A stretch of 64,000 nt of DNA from Sphingobacteriales bacterium. Lineage in GTDB: Bacteria; Bacteroidota; Bacteroidia; Chitinophagales; UBA2359. This document shows, piece by piece, positions 9,796-19,738 of the stretch; position 1 is the stretch's first letter, and each line of letters begins with the position of its first letter. Position numbers and translations under genes: made by a program. The stretch lies in assembly GCA_016706405.1 (NCBI GenBank), contig JADJJT010000002.1, positions 1,054,001 to 1,118,000 of the forward strand. Reading direction: 5' to 3'. The notes beneath the pieces were generated by a model that saw nothing but the letters and a program-made list of their open reading frames with translations, was not told the origin of the DNA and searched no databases.

Positions 9796-12700
9796 GTGAA
9801 AAAAGTATATCGTTTTTTTTCGTGGTTTTTTTGGTTGGTTTTACTGTTGGCGTTGTTGCTGGCGGGCTTGGTAGGTTTTGTATTGAGTTCGGTTAAGGCA
9901 CAAACCTATTTAACCAAGCAGGGTATTGCCTTTTTGGCAAATTACCTGAACACCGAAATTAGCTATAGCGATGTATCGGTTGATATTTTTAATAATATAA
10001 CTTGCGATAATTTATTAATTAGAGACTGGGATTGTGATACTTTATTGTACACAGGCAAGGCTAAAATTGATATTTCGGAGCTTGCCTTGCTGCAGCAACG
10101 AGTTGTAATTGAAAACATTGAGCTACACGAGCCATACTTTAGGTTAGTCCGGAAACCTTACGAAACTTATACCAATTTAGACTATTTGCTTAAACAATAC
10201 CCTAAGGCAAATAACAGTAAACCGGCCAATAATCTTGCCGACACATTAGCCAAAATTAATGACACAGGGTTTACTTGGGATTTAAACTTGCATACGCTTA
10301 CCCTTACCGAAGGGCGTTTTAGCTTCGCTGATGGCGACAATAATACTTTGACGGCATCTAACTTAAAAAAACTATCACTTGCAGTTGAACGCTTGGATTT
10401 AGCTAAAAAAACCATGCAGATTGAGCAAATTTTAATTGATGGTGTTAATTTTACTTTATTCGAGGGCAAACGACTTCACCCTAAGAAACCCAAAGATTAC
10501 TCGCAAATAGTGCATATAACCCCTGCGGGTTGGCAAATTAATATAGGCTCATTTTTGGTCAAACAATCGCAGGCTTTAGTAATTACAGATAGCTCGGCAA
10601 CGGTAAAACAAGGCTTGATTAATTCAAAAAAATTAAAACTTACCGATATTAATCTCGATGCTGGCCCTGTGAGCATAGCCAACGACACCATAAAAACCCA
10701 ACTGTTAATAGGTGTAACCGAGCAAAATGCCGACCTAACTATACAGGAGCTAAAAGCCAAAGCATTAATTACCGCCACCGGACTTCAGCTTGACGATTTG
10801 CTATTAAGCACAGCAAATAGCAATATTAGCGGTAAATTAGGATTGCAATACTCTACTTTATACAATTTTAACGATTTTGTAAACTTAGTGGGCATTAACC
10901 TTGACCTGGCCAAAAACTCGCAGTTAAGCTTAAAAGATATTGCCCATTTTTCATCCGGATTAAATGGAAATTCTAATTTAAATAAATTTATGGCTTATCC
11001 GGTTAAAATTGGCGGCCAAATAACAGGTAGAATCCCAAAACTTAAAGCACAAAACCTCGAAGTACAATTTAAAAATACGGTATTGCGCGGAAATGTAAAA
11101 TTGCGCGGACTTCCGGATATAAAAAATACAAATATTGATGCCGATATAGCCAGTTTAAATACGGATATTAACGAAGTTAAATACTTTTTGCCCAATAATG
11201 CCAAACTGCCTTCGCAACTAAACACCTTGGGTAAAGTACAAATGGCAGGGTTGTTTGTAGGTTATATTAACGAGTTTATTGCCGAAGCCACTGTAAAAAC
11301 AGCAGTTGGCACCATAAAGTCTGACCTAAAAATGGCGTTAAAGGGAACGGCTAACACCACTTACTCGGGGCGCATAAGTGCCCAGAATTTAGACTTAGGC
11401 GCGCTGACAAACAAACCCGAACTGCTTGGTAAAACAAGTTTTGACGTAAACGCCGCTGGCAAAGGATTGAGCCTGGCAACATTGGCAACCCACTTAAATG
11501 GTAAAATTGAATATCTAACCCTTAAAAACTACCAATACAACAATATAGAAATTAATGGCGACATAAAACAACAGTTTTTTGCAGGTATAGTTGACGTTAA
11601 TGACGCTAACTTGAATTTAGATTTTGACGGAAAAATAGATTTTTCGCAAGCAACCCCGCAGTACAGGTTTAACGCCAAAGTAGATAAAGCTAATTTGCAT
11701 CAACTTAATTTGCTTGCTGCCAATGCTATGGGTGGCAATTTAACCCTAAACGGTATTGCCGAGATAGAACTATCGGGTACAAATTTAGACGATATTGTTG
11801 GCAAAGCTAATTTAACTGATCTTGTAATTAACAAATCCGGAAAACCCGTTACCTTTAAAACCTTTAAGTTTGTTGCCGATAAAAATACCAGTACCAACGA
11901 ACGAAACCTCCGAATAGAATCAGATATAGCCGACGCCAATATTTCCGGAAATTTTACTTTTAAAGATATAGTGCCGGCTATTCAAGATTATTTATCGGCT
12001 TATTTTCCGCGTTATGTTAAGCCCAAAGGCGCGCCCTTGCAACATATAAATTTTGATATTAGCTTTAAAAATACCCAAAACTTAGCCGATTTGTTTAATA
12101 TTAAACTCGAAAAATTGGCTTACGGCATCGCCAAGGGCAATATCAATACCGGCACGCGTCGCTCTGAAATATTTTTTGAAGCAAAACAAGTTGTGTACGA
12201 TGGCATTGTTTTAGATGATGCCAGTGTAGAAGCAAATTCAGATACCCGCTTTTTAAATTTTAAAACCAAAGCTAATGCAATAAATATTAAAAATAAACAA
12301 AACTTTGCTCAACTTAAATTAGAAGGTAAAGCCCATGCCGACAGTATTGATTTTGATCTGGCCTTAGCCCCCGATACTGCCCATAACCGACTTAGAGCCG
12401 ATGGCCTTTTTGTTACCGGCGATACCCTTAAATTGTTTTTAAACCGTACCGATATTGTAATTAAAAATGAAGGATGGGAAACAACAACCGGCCGCTTTTT
12501 TTACAAAGACCAACAGTATTTTTTAGTTGATGATATTGTGCTTCGAAATGGTGCGAAACAAATTTTGCTTCGCAGCGAACCCTCGCCAACCCTTAAAAAT
12601 ATAACTGAACTACAATTAGAGAATATTGACATCAAAGAGTTTGAATACATTAAAACAATTTCCAACTTAGGATTGGGCGGAATAGTAAACGGGGTGGTAA

Positions 12701-14607
12701 ATGTTTCTGATTTGTTTAATCAACAAATTGCATATGGCGAGTTGGAAATTAGCGACTTGGTTTTTTTCAAACAATATATGGCACGAGGTCGGATAAAAAT
12801 TGAAAAAACCGGAAATGATCCTCTACTGTCATTTATGGCAATTACCGACGGCGGCGACTACAAACTACGAGTTGATGGGAGCTACAAACTGCGCCAAAAA
12901 AATAATCCGGATAATTTAGACCTTGTAGCGGTTATTGACCAAGCACCTACAAGCTTTGCCTCGGCATTTATTGGCACAATTGCCTCTGACATTGAAGGCA
13001 CATTTGGCGGAAAAATGCGTATCGTAGGCCCAACATCTGCCCTAAGGTTTGACGGCAGAGTAATGTTGCGCAACACCTCTGCTACCATTGATATGCTGCA
13101 AACAAACTACCGGCTGCACAACCAATTTTTAGAGTTTAGAGACAATGGTTTATTTTTAGACCTGAATATAACCGACCGAGATAAAAAAACAGCAAGTGTA
13201 AAAGGCAATATTGATTTGTCGGACTTTAAAAATATCCGGATGGATGTGAATATTGCAACCGCCGAACCGTTCTTGTTCATGGATACAAAATATACCGATA
13301 ATCCACTGTATTATGGCACTGCATACGGCATAGGAAATGTCCATATTTATGGGCCCGTAACGGGTTTGGCACTCGATATAGCCGCCACAACCACCAAAGG
13401 CACCGTTATAAATTTACCCATTAGCACCGAAACAAGTACAGGGCAAAGCACTATATACTCGTTTATTAACAAAGCCGATACCCTAAAACTCGACAGTATT
13501 AAATTGGCCGAAAAAGCACTTACAACCATCCCAATTTCAACGGGTGTGCGGGTAGATATGGACTTAAATATAACCAGCGATGCCGCTATAAATATTATTT
13601 TTGATGAGGCAACCGGCGATATTATTAAAGGACACGGACGCGGCAATTTACAAATTGACGTAAACACTATTGGCGATTTTTATATGGGAATTTATGGTAA
13701 ATACGAGCTGACCGATGGTGAGTACTTATTTACCCTGCAAGAGTTTGTAAAGAAAAAATTTAGCATTAGCGGTGGCAGCACTATAACCTTTAACGGCGAC
13801 CCCTACCAGGCAACCCTCGATGTAGATGCCATTCATCAGGTAAAAACCAGTCGTATTGACTTGTTTACCCAAACCGAACGCGAAACCTTAACGGCAAATG
13901 AAGCCAACGAACTTAAAAAAGTTATACCCATTGATGTAGTGCTAAAAATGACTGGTTCGTTATTTAAACCCGACCTTAGCTTTAATATTATTCCGCGCGA
14001 AACTAATCCATCATTAGCAACAAATTTGGCACAGGGCAAATTAGAAGAGCTAATTGCCGCCGGCGATAACGAACTTAGTAAACAAATATTTGGTTTGCTG
14101 GTAATCAATAAATTTATGCCCCCCGACCAGTTTAACCTCGACATTGGCAGCAGTGCAACAGCTACCGTTACCGAATGGATTTCGAGCTATATGTCTAACT
14201 TTTTAAACGAATCGCTTGGGCGCTACTTAGGCGGCACACAAATAAACGTAGGTTTTGATGCCAATAGCCAAAATACCGAAACGGGCGAAAAGGTTGCCAC
14301 CAATACCGTTGATATTGAATTGCAAAAAAAATTACTTAACGACCGCTTAACCTTACAAATTGGCGGCAGTGTAGATGTTAGCGGCGAAAAACAAGCAACA
14401 CAAGGCAATAACGCAACTAATTTTGCTACCGACCTTTTAGTATTATACGACTTAACTCCAGATGGTGCCTATAAAATAAAAGCCTTTAATAAATACGATA
14501 GCGATGTATTAAATGGCCTTTATAACAAGGCAGGGGTGGCCATAACCTTTACCCACGAGTTTGATAAACTAAAAGAAATTATACCCAAAAAACCAAATAA
14601 AAAATAA
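9796..14607 (+). CDS. TamB/AsmA-like translocation and assembly module protein
   Basis: About 1,603 residues. The start is GTG 9796 (alternative TTG 9784); no ATG exists in frame before the preceding stop. A single N-terminal membrane anchor (FFSWFFWLVLLLALLLAGLV) is followed by more than 1,400 residues of repetitive beta structure with many short LxLxN strands, as in the DUF490/TamB superfamily of bridge-like proteins spanning the periplasm. The C-terminal part has the typical DUF490 core (GNLQIDVNTIGDFYMGIYGKY; DLSFNIIPRET; ending in basic KKPNKK). Known role of the family: outer-membrane protein assembly and phospholipid transport between membranes. No Omp85/TamA partner is adjacent. Confidence 0.88.
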   Translation: MKKVYRFFSWFFWLVLLLALLLAGLVGFVLSSVKAQTYLTKQGIAFLANYLNTEISYSDVSVDIFNNITCDNLLIRDWDCDTLLYTGKAKIDISELALLQQRVVIENIELHEPYFRLVRKPYETYTNLDYLLKQYPKANNSKPANNLADTLAKINDTGFTWDLNLHTLTLTEGRFSFADGDNNTLTASNLKKLSLAVERLDLAKKTMQIEQILIDGVNFTLFEGKRLHPKKPKDYSQIVHITPAGWQINIGSFLVKQSQALVITDSSATVKQGLINSKKLKLTDINLDAGPVSIANDTIKTQLLIGVTEQNADLTIQELKAKALITATGLQLDDLLLSTANSNISGKLGLQYSTLYNFNDFVNLVGINLDLAKNSQLSLKDIAHFSSGLNGNSNLNKFMAYPVKIGGQITGRIPKLKAQNLEVQFKNTVLRGNVKLRGLPDIKNTNIDADIASLNTDINEVKYFLPNNAKLPSQLNTLGKVQMAGLFVGYINEFIAEATVKTAVGTIKSDLKMALKGTANTTYSGRISAQNLDLGALTNKPELLGKTSFDVNAAGKGLSLATLATHLNGKIEYLTLKNYQYNNIEINGDIKQQFFAGIVDVNDANLNLDFDGKIDFSQATPQYRFNAKVDKANLHQLNLLAANAMGGNLTLNGIAEIELSGTNLDDIVGKANLTDLVINKSGKPVTFKTFKFVADKNTSTNERNLRIESDIADANISGNFTFKDIVPAIQDYLSAYFPRYVKPKGAPLQHINFDISFKNTQNLADLFNIKLEKLAYGIAKGNINTGTRRSEIFFEAKQVVYDGIVLDDASVEANSDTRFLNFKTKANAINIKNKQNFAQLKLEGKAHADSIDFDLALAPDTAHNRLRADGLFVTGDTLKLFLNRTDIVIKNEGWETTTGRFFYKDQQYFLVDDIVLRNGAKQILLRSEPSPTLKNITELQLENIDIKEFEYIKTISNLGLGGIVNGVVNVSDLFNQQIAYGELEISDLVFFKQYMARGRIKIEKTGNDPLLSFMAITDGGDYKLRVDGSYKLRQKNNPDNLDLVAVIDQAPTSFASAFIGTIASDIEGTFGGKMRIVGPTSALRFDGRVMLRNTSATIDMLQTNYRLHNQFLEFRDNGLFLDLNITDRDKKTASVKGNIDLSDFKNIRMDVNIATAEPFLFMDTKYTDNPLYYGTAYGIGNVHIYGPVTGLALDIAATTTKGTVINLPISTETSTGQSTIYSFINKADTLKLDSIKLAEKALTTIPISTGVRVDMDLNITSDAAINIIFDEATGDIIKGHGRGNLQIDVNTIGDFYMGIYGKYELTDGEYLFTLQEFVKKKFSISGGSTITFNGDPYQATLDVDAIHQVKTSRIDLFTQTERETLTANEANELKKVIPIDVVLKMTGSLFKPDLSFNIIPRETNPSLATNLAQGKLEELIAAGDNELSKQIFGLLVINKFMPPDQFNLDIGSSATATVTEWISSYMSNFLNESLGRYLGGTQINVGFDANSQNTETGEKVATNTVDIELQKKLLNDRLTLQIGGSVDVSGEKQATQGNNATNFATDLLVLYDLTPDGAYKIKAFNKYDSDVLNGLYNKAGVAITFTHEFDKLKEIIPKKPNKK

Positions 14608-14667
14608 CATAAGACTGTTTAATTCATTGTAGTTTGTATTCAATTATCTTTTAATAATACTGTGTCG

Positions 14668-16083
14668 ATGAAAAAATCTATTCCTTTTATTGCGCTTTCA
14701 ATTATAGCCAGCGTTTACCTATACAGCCAAACCAATTCGCTTTTAATATTAGAGAATGAACGCGCTACCATCATCCGGAAAATTTTTGACGAAGCATTGG
14801 TAAAGGGGCAATCTTACCAAAACCTTACCCATCTTTGCAAACAGGTAGGCAACCGTTTAGCAGGGTCGCCACAGGCCGCCGCCGCCGTTGAATGGGGCAG
14901 GCAAACCCTCTTAGCCGCTAATGCCGATACCGTTTACCTTCAGCCTTGTATGGTTACCCATTGGGTGCGCGGCCAACACGAAGAAGGACGCTTTATTTCA
15001 AAACGAATTGGCCACGAACCTATAAAATTATGTGCTTTAGGAGGCTCAGTAGCAACCGACCCAGCCGGATTGCATGCGCCAATTATTATGATTCAATCGT
15101 TAAGCGAATTAGATAAACTAAGCCCCAAGCAAGTAAAAGGTAAAATAGTTTATTTACACCGCCCTTTCGACGAGGCTTTGATTAGCACTTTCTCGGCCTA
15201 TAGTGGCTGTGCCGGAGACAGGTACACCGGCGCACCAAAAGCAGCCAAATTAGGTGCGGTAGGTTTTATTTTGCGCTCGTTAGGAAGCCCCGTTGACGAT
15301 TACCCGCATACCGGAAGCATGGGCTATGTGGACAGTTTGCCCAAAATACCGGCTGCAGCCGTAAGCACAAAATCCGGAGATTGGATGAAACAAATGATTG
15401 AAAAAGACCCCGAAGCTTCGTTTTACTTGAATTTAGATTGCCAATCGTACCCCGATGCGCCAAGTTTTAATGTGATAGGCGAAATTAAAGGTACCGAACA
15501 TCCGGAAGAAGTAATTTTAGTAGGCGGCCACTTAGATAGCTGGGATAAAGGCGAAGGTGCCCACGACGATGGCGCAGGAGTGGTTCATTCAATAGAAGTG
15601 TTGCGTATTTTAAAAGCACAAGGACTAAAACCCAAACGAACTATACGGTGCGTACTTTTTATGAACGAAGAGAACGGCGCCAAAGGTGCTAAAGAATATG
15701 CCCGAGTAGCTGCCATTAAAAAAACCGAACGTTGTATTTTTGCCTTAGTAAGCGACCGAGGTGGATTTACCCCGCGCGGTTTCTCTATTGATGCTCTTCC
15801 GGATAAAATTGAAGGCGCATACAATCAAGTGCGCAATTATAACGATTTGTTGGCCCCCTATGGCATTCATCAGTTTGAAAAAGGATTTTCGGGCGTTGAT
15901 GTTGCCCCACTTAAAGAACATGGTACGGTTACAAGCGGCTATATTCCCGACTCGCAACGCTATTTTGACTACCACCATACCGATGCCGACGTATTAGAGG
16001 CAGTTAACCAACGCGAGTTAGAGTTAGGTGCAGGCGCAATAACCGCGTTAATATGGCTTATTAGCGAAGACGGGTGGAAATAA
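14668..16083 (+). CDS. M28 family zinc metallopeptidase with PA domain, exported
   Basis: The start is ATG 14668 (MKKSIPFIAL...), not the GTG two codons earlier. Signal peptide of about 22 residues. A protease-associated insert precedes the catalytic domain. Zinc-binding and catalytic positions: GGHLDSW (His about 288, Asp about 290), DDGAG (about 300), MNEENG (Glu pair about 334), an Asp in SDRGG, and the last ligand in YHHTDAD (about 435-440). Family members are aminopeptidases or carboxypeptidases; the closest pattern is the Q/plasma glutamate carboxypeptidase type. Probably periplasmic peptide turnover, which fits the peptide importer that follows on the same strand. Confidence 0.92.
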   Translation: MKKSIPFIALSIIASVYLYSQTNSLLILENERATIIRKIFDEALVKGQSYQNLTHLCKQVGNRLAGSPQAAAAVEWGRQTLLAANADTVYLQPCMVTHWVRGQHEEGRFISKRIGHEPIKLCALGGSVATDPAGLHAPIIMIQSLSELDKLSPKQVKGKIVYLHRPFDEALISTFSAYSGCAGDRYTGAPKAAKLGAVGFILRSLGSPVDDYPHTGSMGYVDSLPKIPAAAVSTKSGDWMKQMIEKDPEASFYLNLDCQSYPDAPSFNVIGEIKGTEHPEEVILVGGHLDSWDKGEGAHDDGAGVVHSIEVLRILKAQGLKPKRTIRCVLFMNEENGAKGAKEYARVAAIKKTERCIFALVSDRGGFTPRGFSIDALPDKIEGAYNQVRNYNDLLAPYGIHQFEKGFSGVDVAPLKEHGTVTSGYIPDSQRYFDYHHTDADVLEAVNQRELELGAGAITALIWLISEDGWK

Positions 16084-16255
16084 TATTATGTTGTAAAATA
16101 TAACAATGTGTTTTGTTAAATTTTTGACTAATATTTGATAGATGCCTTTAATTAAAAAATAAAAACGTAATTTTCGGCCATATTTTATAACCTTGCAGAA
16201 AATATCAGACAATATTGCCCTTTCAAAAACATAAATTTAATTAAACCAAAACAAT

Positions 16256-18202
16256 ATGAAGAAGCCAATACAAATTTTACTTTGCTTAACGGTAGCATTT
16301 GCCACATTTATACTTACCGGATGCGGTGGGGGCGGCAACGAAACCGTTGTAGAATCAGGTGGGACTACCAAAGGCGTAGTAGTAAACTTAGACTCTATAC
16401 CCGATAGTTTAGGCGGTAAAAACTTTGAAGCGGTAGCTGAAAAATTAGGCTTTAAAACCAATTCAAACTTTACCATGTACGGCGACCCTAATGCCAAACG
16501 CGGCGGTAAATTTACCATGTGTTTGGATGAATTTCCGCCGACCTACCGTGCAGTCGGTAAAGACTCGCATTTGCAGGTTTTAAGCATTATGACTGGCTTA
16601 ATGTGGGAAACCCTTTTGGGCTTAGATACTAAAACCATGGAATACACGCCCGGATTGGCCACCCACTGGAAAATAAGCGAAGATAAAATGACCTATTGGT
16701 TCAGACTCGACCCACGCGCCCGCTGGAGCGACGGCAACTCGGTTACCTCCGACGATATTATTGCCACCTTTAAACTGCTAACCGATGCCGGCATTGAAGA
16801 CCCATCGTCAAACGAAACTTATGGCGCAAATTTTGAAACCCCCGAAAAAGTTAGCCCCTTGTTGTTTAAAGTGAAATGTAAACGCGAAAACTGGCGCAAT
16901 ATTTTATATTTTGGCGGTTCGATGAAAGTTTTTCCGGCTAAATACCTCAACAAAATTGACGGCAAAGGTTATTTGCAACAATATCAATACCAAACTTTTG
17001 CTGTAACAGGCCCCTACGAAATTGACTATCAAAAAACAAAACAACCCGAACTTTTAGTTATCAAACGCCGAGCTGATTACTGGGGCAAAGACGACCCGGG
17101 TTTTGCGGGTACTTGCAATTTTGACGAACTCCACTTTATGTTTGTTTTAGACGAAACACTGCGCCGCGAGAAATTTTTTAAAGGCGAATACGATTTCTAC
17201 ATCGTTCCAAAGGCCAAATGGTGGAAAGAGGACTTTGTTGCCGATAAAGATGAACGCATTAAGCGCGGTTTGATTCAACGCTTAAAAGTGTTTAATTTTA
17301 ATCCCGCCGGAACATCCGGATTGGCATTTAATACCCGTGAAGAACCTTTTGACGATAAACGTGTTCGCCAGGCTTTTGAACTTTTGTTCGATTTTGAAGA
17401 ACTAAACAAAACTCGGTTTTTTAACGAATACGAGCGCTGTGTTTCCTATAATCAAGGTAGCGTATATGCCAACCCAAACAATCCTATGCCAAGTTTTGAT
17501 CCCAAAAAAGCTGCATCATTGTTAGACGAAGCAGGCTGGAAATTAGCATCAGGCCAAAAAGTGCGCACCAAAAATGGCAAATCGCTTGAAATAGATTTGA
17601 ACATGACCCAACAATCAACGCAAGAGGTGTTTACGCGTTATCAACAAGACTTAGCAAATGCGGGAGTTCAACTTAATTTTAAAAATGTTACGCCCCAAGA
17701 AGATTTTAAAAGTGTAATGAAACACCAATTTAAAATTAGCTACCGCAACTGGACGGGGCTACTTTTCCCCAACCCCGTTACAAGCTTGCACAGCAAAACC
17801 GCCGATGACCTTGAAACTACTAATATTACCGGCATGAAAAATAAACGCATAGACGAACTTTGCGACTTGTACGACAAAAGCTACGACCCCGCCGAACGCA
17901 TAAAACTAATGCAAGAGGTCGACGGTATTGCCGTAGCCGAAAAACATTACGGTTGGTTGTGGGTAGCGCCCTATTCGGTACGCGCTTTACACTGGAATAA
18001 ATTTGGCTACCCAAAATCGGTGTTTACCTATACCGGAGATTTTGACTCGGCTTTAACTTTATGGTGGAATGACCCTGAAAAAGAAAAAACCGTTGCAAAA
18101 GGTATGAACGATAAAACGGTTACAATGCCCATTAACCCCGAAGAAGTGGATTTTTATGGTCGCCGGAGCAGTAAAGGAAATGCAGCAACAGGGGTAAAAT
18201 AA
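16256..18202 (+). CDS. Peptide ABC transporter substrate-binding lipoprotein (SBP_bac_5 family)
   Basis: Signal peptide with lipobox ILTGC, then a Gly-rich tether. The mature part of about 620 residues is a family 5 solute-binding protein: ARWSDGNSVTSDDIIATFKLL is the signature region, with GLAFNTREEPFDDKRVRQAFELLFD later. Size and the paired permeases resemble YejA-type binding proteins (peptide or microcin C uptake) more than the shorter OppA. It is followed by a strong terminator and then by the two permease genes, so binding protein and channel may be expressed at different levels. Substrate inferred. Confidence 0.9.
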   Translation: MKKPIQILLCLTVAFATFILTGCGGGGNETVVESGGTTKGVVVNLDSIPDSLGGKNFEAVAEKLGFKTNSNFTMYGDPNAKRGGKFTMCLDEFPPTYRAVGKDSHLQVLSIMTGLMWETLLGLDTKTMEYTPGLATHWKISEDKMTYWFRLDPRARWSDGNSVTSDDIIATFKLLTDAGIEDPSSNETYGANFETPEKVSPLLFKVKCKRENWRNILYFGGSMKVFPAKYLNKIDGKGYLQQYQYQTFAVTGPYEIDYQKTKQPELLVIKRRADYWGKDDPGFAGTCNFDELHFMFVLDETLRREKFFKGEYDFYIVPKAKWWKEDFVADKDERIKRGLIQRLKVFNFNPAGTSGLAFNTREEPFDDKRVRQAFELLFDFEELNKTRFFNEYERCVSYNQGSVYANPNNPMPSFDPKKAASLLDEAGWKLASGQKVRTKNGKSLEIDLNMTQQSTQEVFTRYQQDLANAGVQLNFKNVTPQEDFKSVMKHQFKISYRNWTGLLFPNPVTSLHSKTADDLETTNITGMKNKRIDELCDLYDKSYDPAERIKLMQEVDGIAVAEKHYGWLWVAPYSVRALHWNKFGYPKSVFTYTGDFDSALTLWWNDPEKEKTVAKGMNDKTVTMPINPEEVDFYGRRSSKGNAATGVK

Positions 18203-18250
18203 AACTCGGTTAGTACAATAATTAATTATCTATTTTCAATCAGTTTACCT

Positions 18251-18289
18251 AAAACAGCGATTAGCACCTTGTTAATCGCTGTTTTTTTT
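18251..18289 (+). terminator. Intrinsic terminator between the binding protein and permease genes
   Basis: A perfect 13-bp stem (18251-18263 with 18273-18285), a 9-nt loop and a run of eight T. The stem core is CAGCGATTA / TAATCGCTG. This is the clearest terminator in the window and sits inside what would otherwise be an operon, suggesting attenuation or independent transcription of the permeases. Confidence 0.85.
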
Positions 18290-18361
18290 AAAGCATAAAC
18301 AAAGTTTAAAATTTTCGACTTATTTTTACGCTATAAATAACCACGACAAATTTGTATATAT

Positions 18362-19708
18362 ATGTTTAAGTATTTGATAAAAAGGGTGTTATTAATGATA
18401 CCAACTTTTTTGGGTGCTACTTTTTTAGTTTTTCTAATTTTACAATTAGTGCCCGGTGGCCCGTTTGACAAAGCTGTCATGCAGTTAAAAGCAGCCGAAA
18501 TGCAAGGAAGTGGCGAAGGAGGTGCCGCATCGGGCAGCCGTATAGCAGGTAGCGAAATGTTAAGCCCCGAACAATTAGCTAATTTGCGCCGCCAATATGG
18601 CTTAGATAAACCTATTTTGGTGCGCTATTTAATTTGGCTTGGGTTTTACCCACGCAATGTCAACGAAAAAACAATAGGCTTAAGCGAGCCTTTCCGCGAA
18701 ACACTTCGGTATGTATCGGCAAACTCGCAAACTTATGCCATACAAAGATGGGTTAAAATTGAAAAAGATAATTCCGGAAAACCCCAATTTTTTGTGAGCG
18801 GGGTAGGAAGCGATTTTAAATTTTCAGATAAATATCCGGAGTTACCCAATTTTACCGAAATCAATAACTGGATGCCTAACTCCGAATGGAAAATTGACAA
18901 AGAAGCCGCTAACGGCCAATATGCTACGGTGAAACCCAAATTTAGCGGAATTTTAACCGGAGACTTAGGGATGTCAGATAAATTTAGGCGACCCGTTATT
19001 AGCCTGATTGCCGACAGGCTACATATTTCGGCCTATTTTGGCATTATTGGTTTTATAGTTACTTATTTGGTTTGTATTCCGTTAGGTATCGCCAAAGCCA
19101 TTAAACACAATTCAAATTTTGATGTAGTTAGTAGCGCTATCATTTTTTTAGGCTACTCAATACCAGCGTTTGCCATGGGCGTATTGTTGTTAGTTTTGTT
19201 TGGGGGCGGCAGTTTTTGGGATGTTATTCCGTTGGGTGGCTTTAGACCCGATAACTGGGAAGAATTAACGTTTGTTCAAAAAATAATAGGGCAATTAAAA
19301 CATACTATTGCCCCGCTCCTTTGCTATTTAATAGGCAGTTTTGCCACCTTAACTATGCTTATGAAAAACTCGTTGCTCGAAAACTTAGGCTTAGATTATG
19401 TTAGAACTGCATTTGCCAAAGGCCTTCCGGAAAAAAAAGTAGTTTTAAAGCACGCCGTCCGGAACTCTTTAATTCCTATTGCTACCGGATTAGGGCATTT
19501 TATTGGTATCTTTTTAACGGGTTCGTATTTGCTCGAGAAAGTATTTAATATCCACGGAATTGGGCTTTTGGGTTTTGAGGCGGTACTTGGCTCAGATTAC
19601 CCGCTTATTATGGGCAGCTTGGTTATTAGTATTGTCATTTTGTTGTTGGGCAATTTAATTTCCGATTTGTTGTATGTAGCCGTTGACCCCCGTATTAAAT
19701 TTAATTAA
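18362..19708 (+). CDS. ABC transporter permease, OppB/YejB type
   Basis: 448 residues, longer than OppB (about 306) and YejB (about 364). The first membrane helix (VLLMIPTFLGATFLVFLILQLVPGGP) is followed by a soluble stretch of about 170 residues, rich in Ser/Gly then charged, before the five-helix permease core. The EAA loop that contacts the ATPase is seen in DYVRTAFAKGLPEKKVV. The lengthened extracytoplasmic insert may dock the binding protein. The next gene follows closely. Confidence 0.9.
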   Translation: MFKYLIKRVLLMIPTFLGATFLVFLILQLVPGGPFDKAVMQLKAAEMQGSGEGGAASGSRIAGSEMLSPEQLANLRRQYGLDKPILVRYLIWLGFYPRNVNEKTIGLSEPFRETLRYVSANSQTYAIQRWVKIEKDNSGKPQFFVSGVGSDFKFSDKYPELPNFTEINNWMPNSEWKIDKEAANGQYATVKPKFSGILTGDLGMSDKFRRPVISLIADRLHISAYFGIIGFIVTYLVCIPLGIAKAIKHNSNFDVVSSAIIFLGYSIPAFAMGVLLLVLFGGGSFWDVIPLGGFRPDNWEELTFVQKIIGQLKHTIAPLLCYLIGSFATLTMLMKNSLLENLGLDYVRTAFAKGLPEKKVVLKHAVRNSLIPIATGLGHFIGIFLTGSYLLEKVFNIHGIGLLGFEAVLGSDYPLIMGSLVISIVILLLGNLISDLLYVAVDPRIKFN

Positions 19709-19738
19709 ACATTGTTTTCAAACTGCCAAAACTTTACT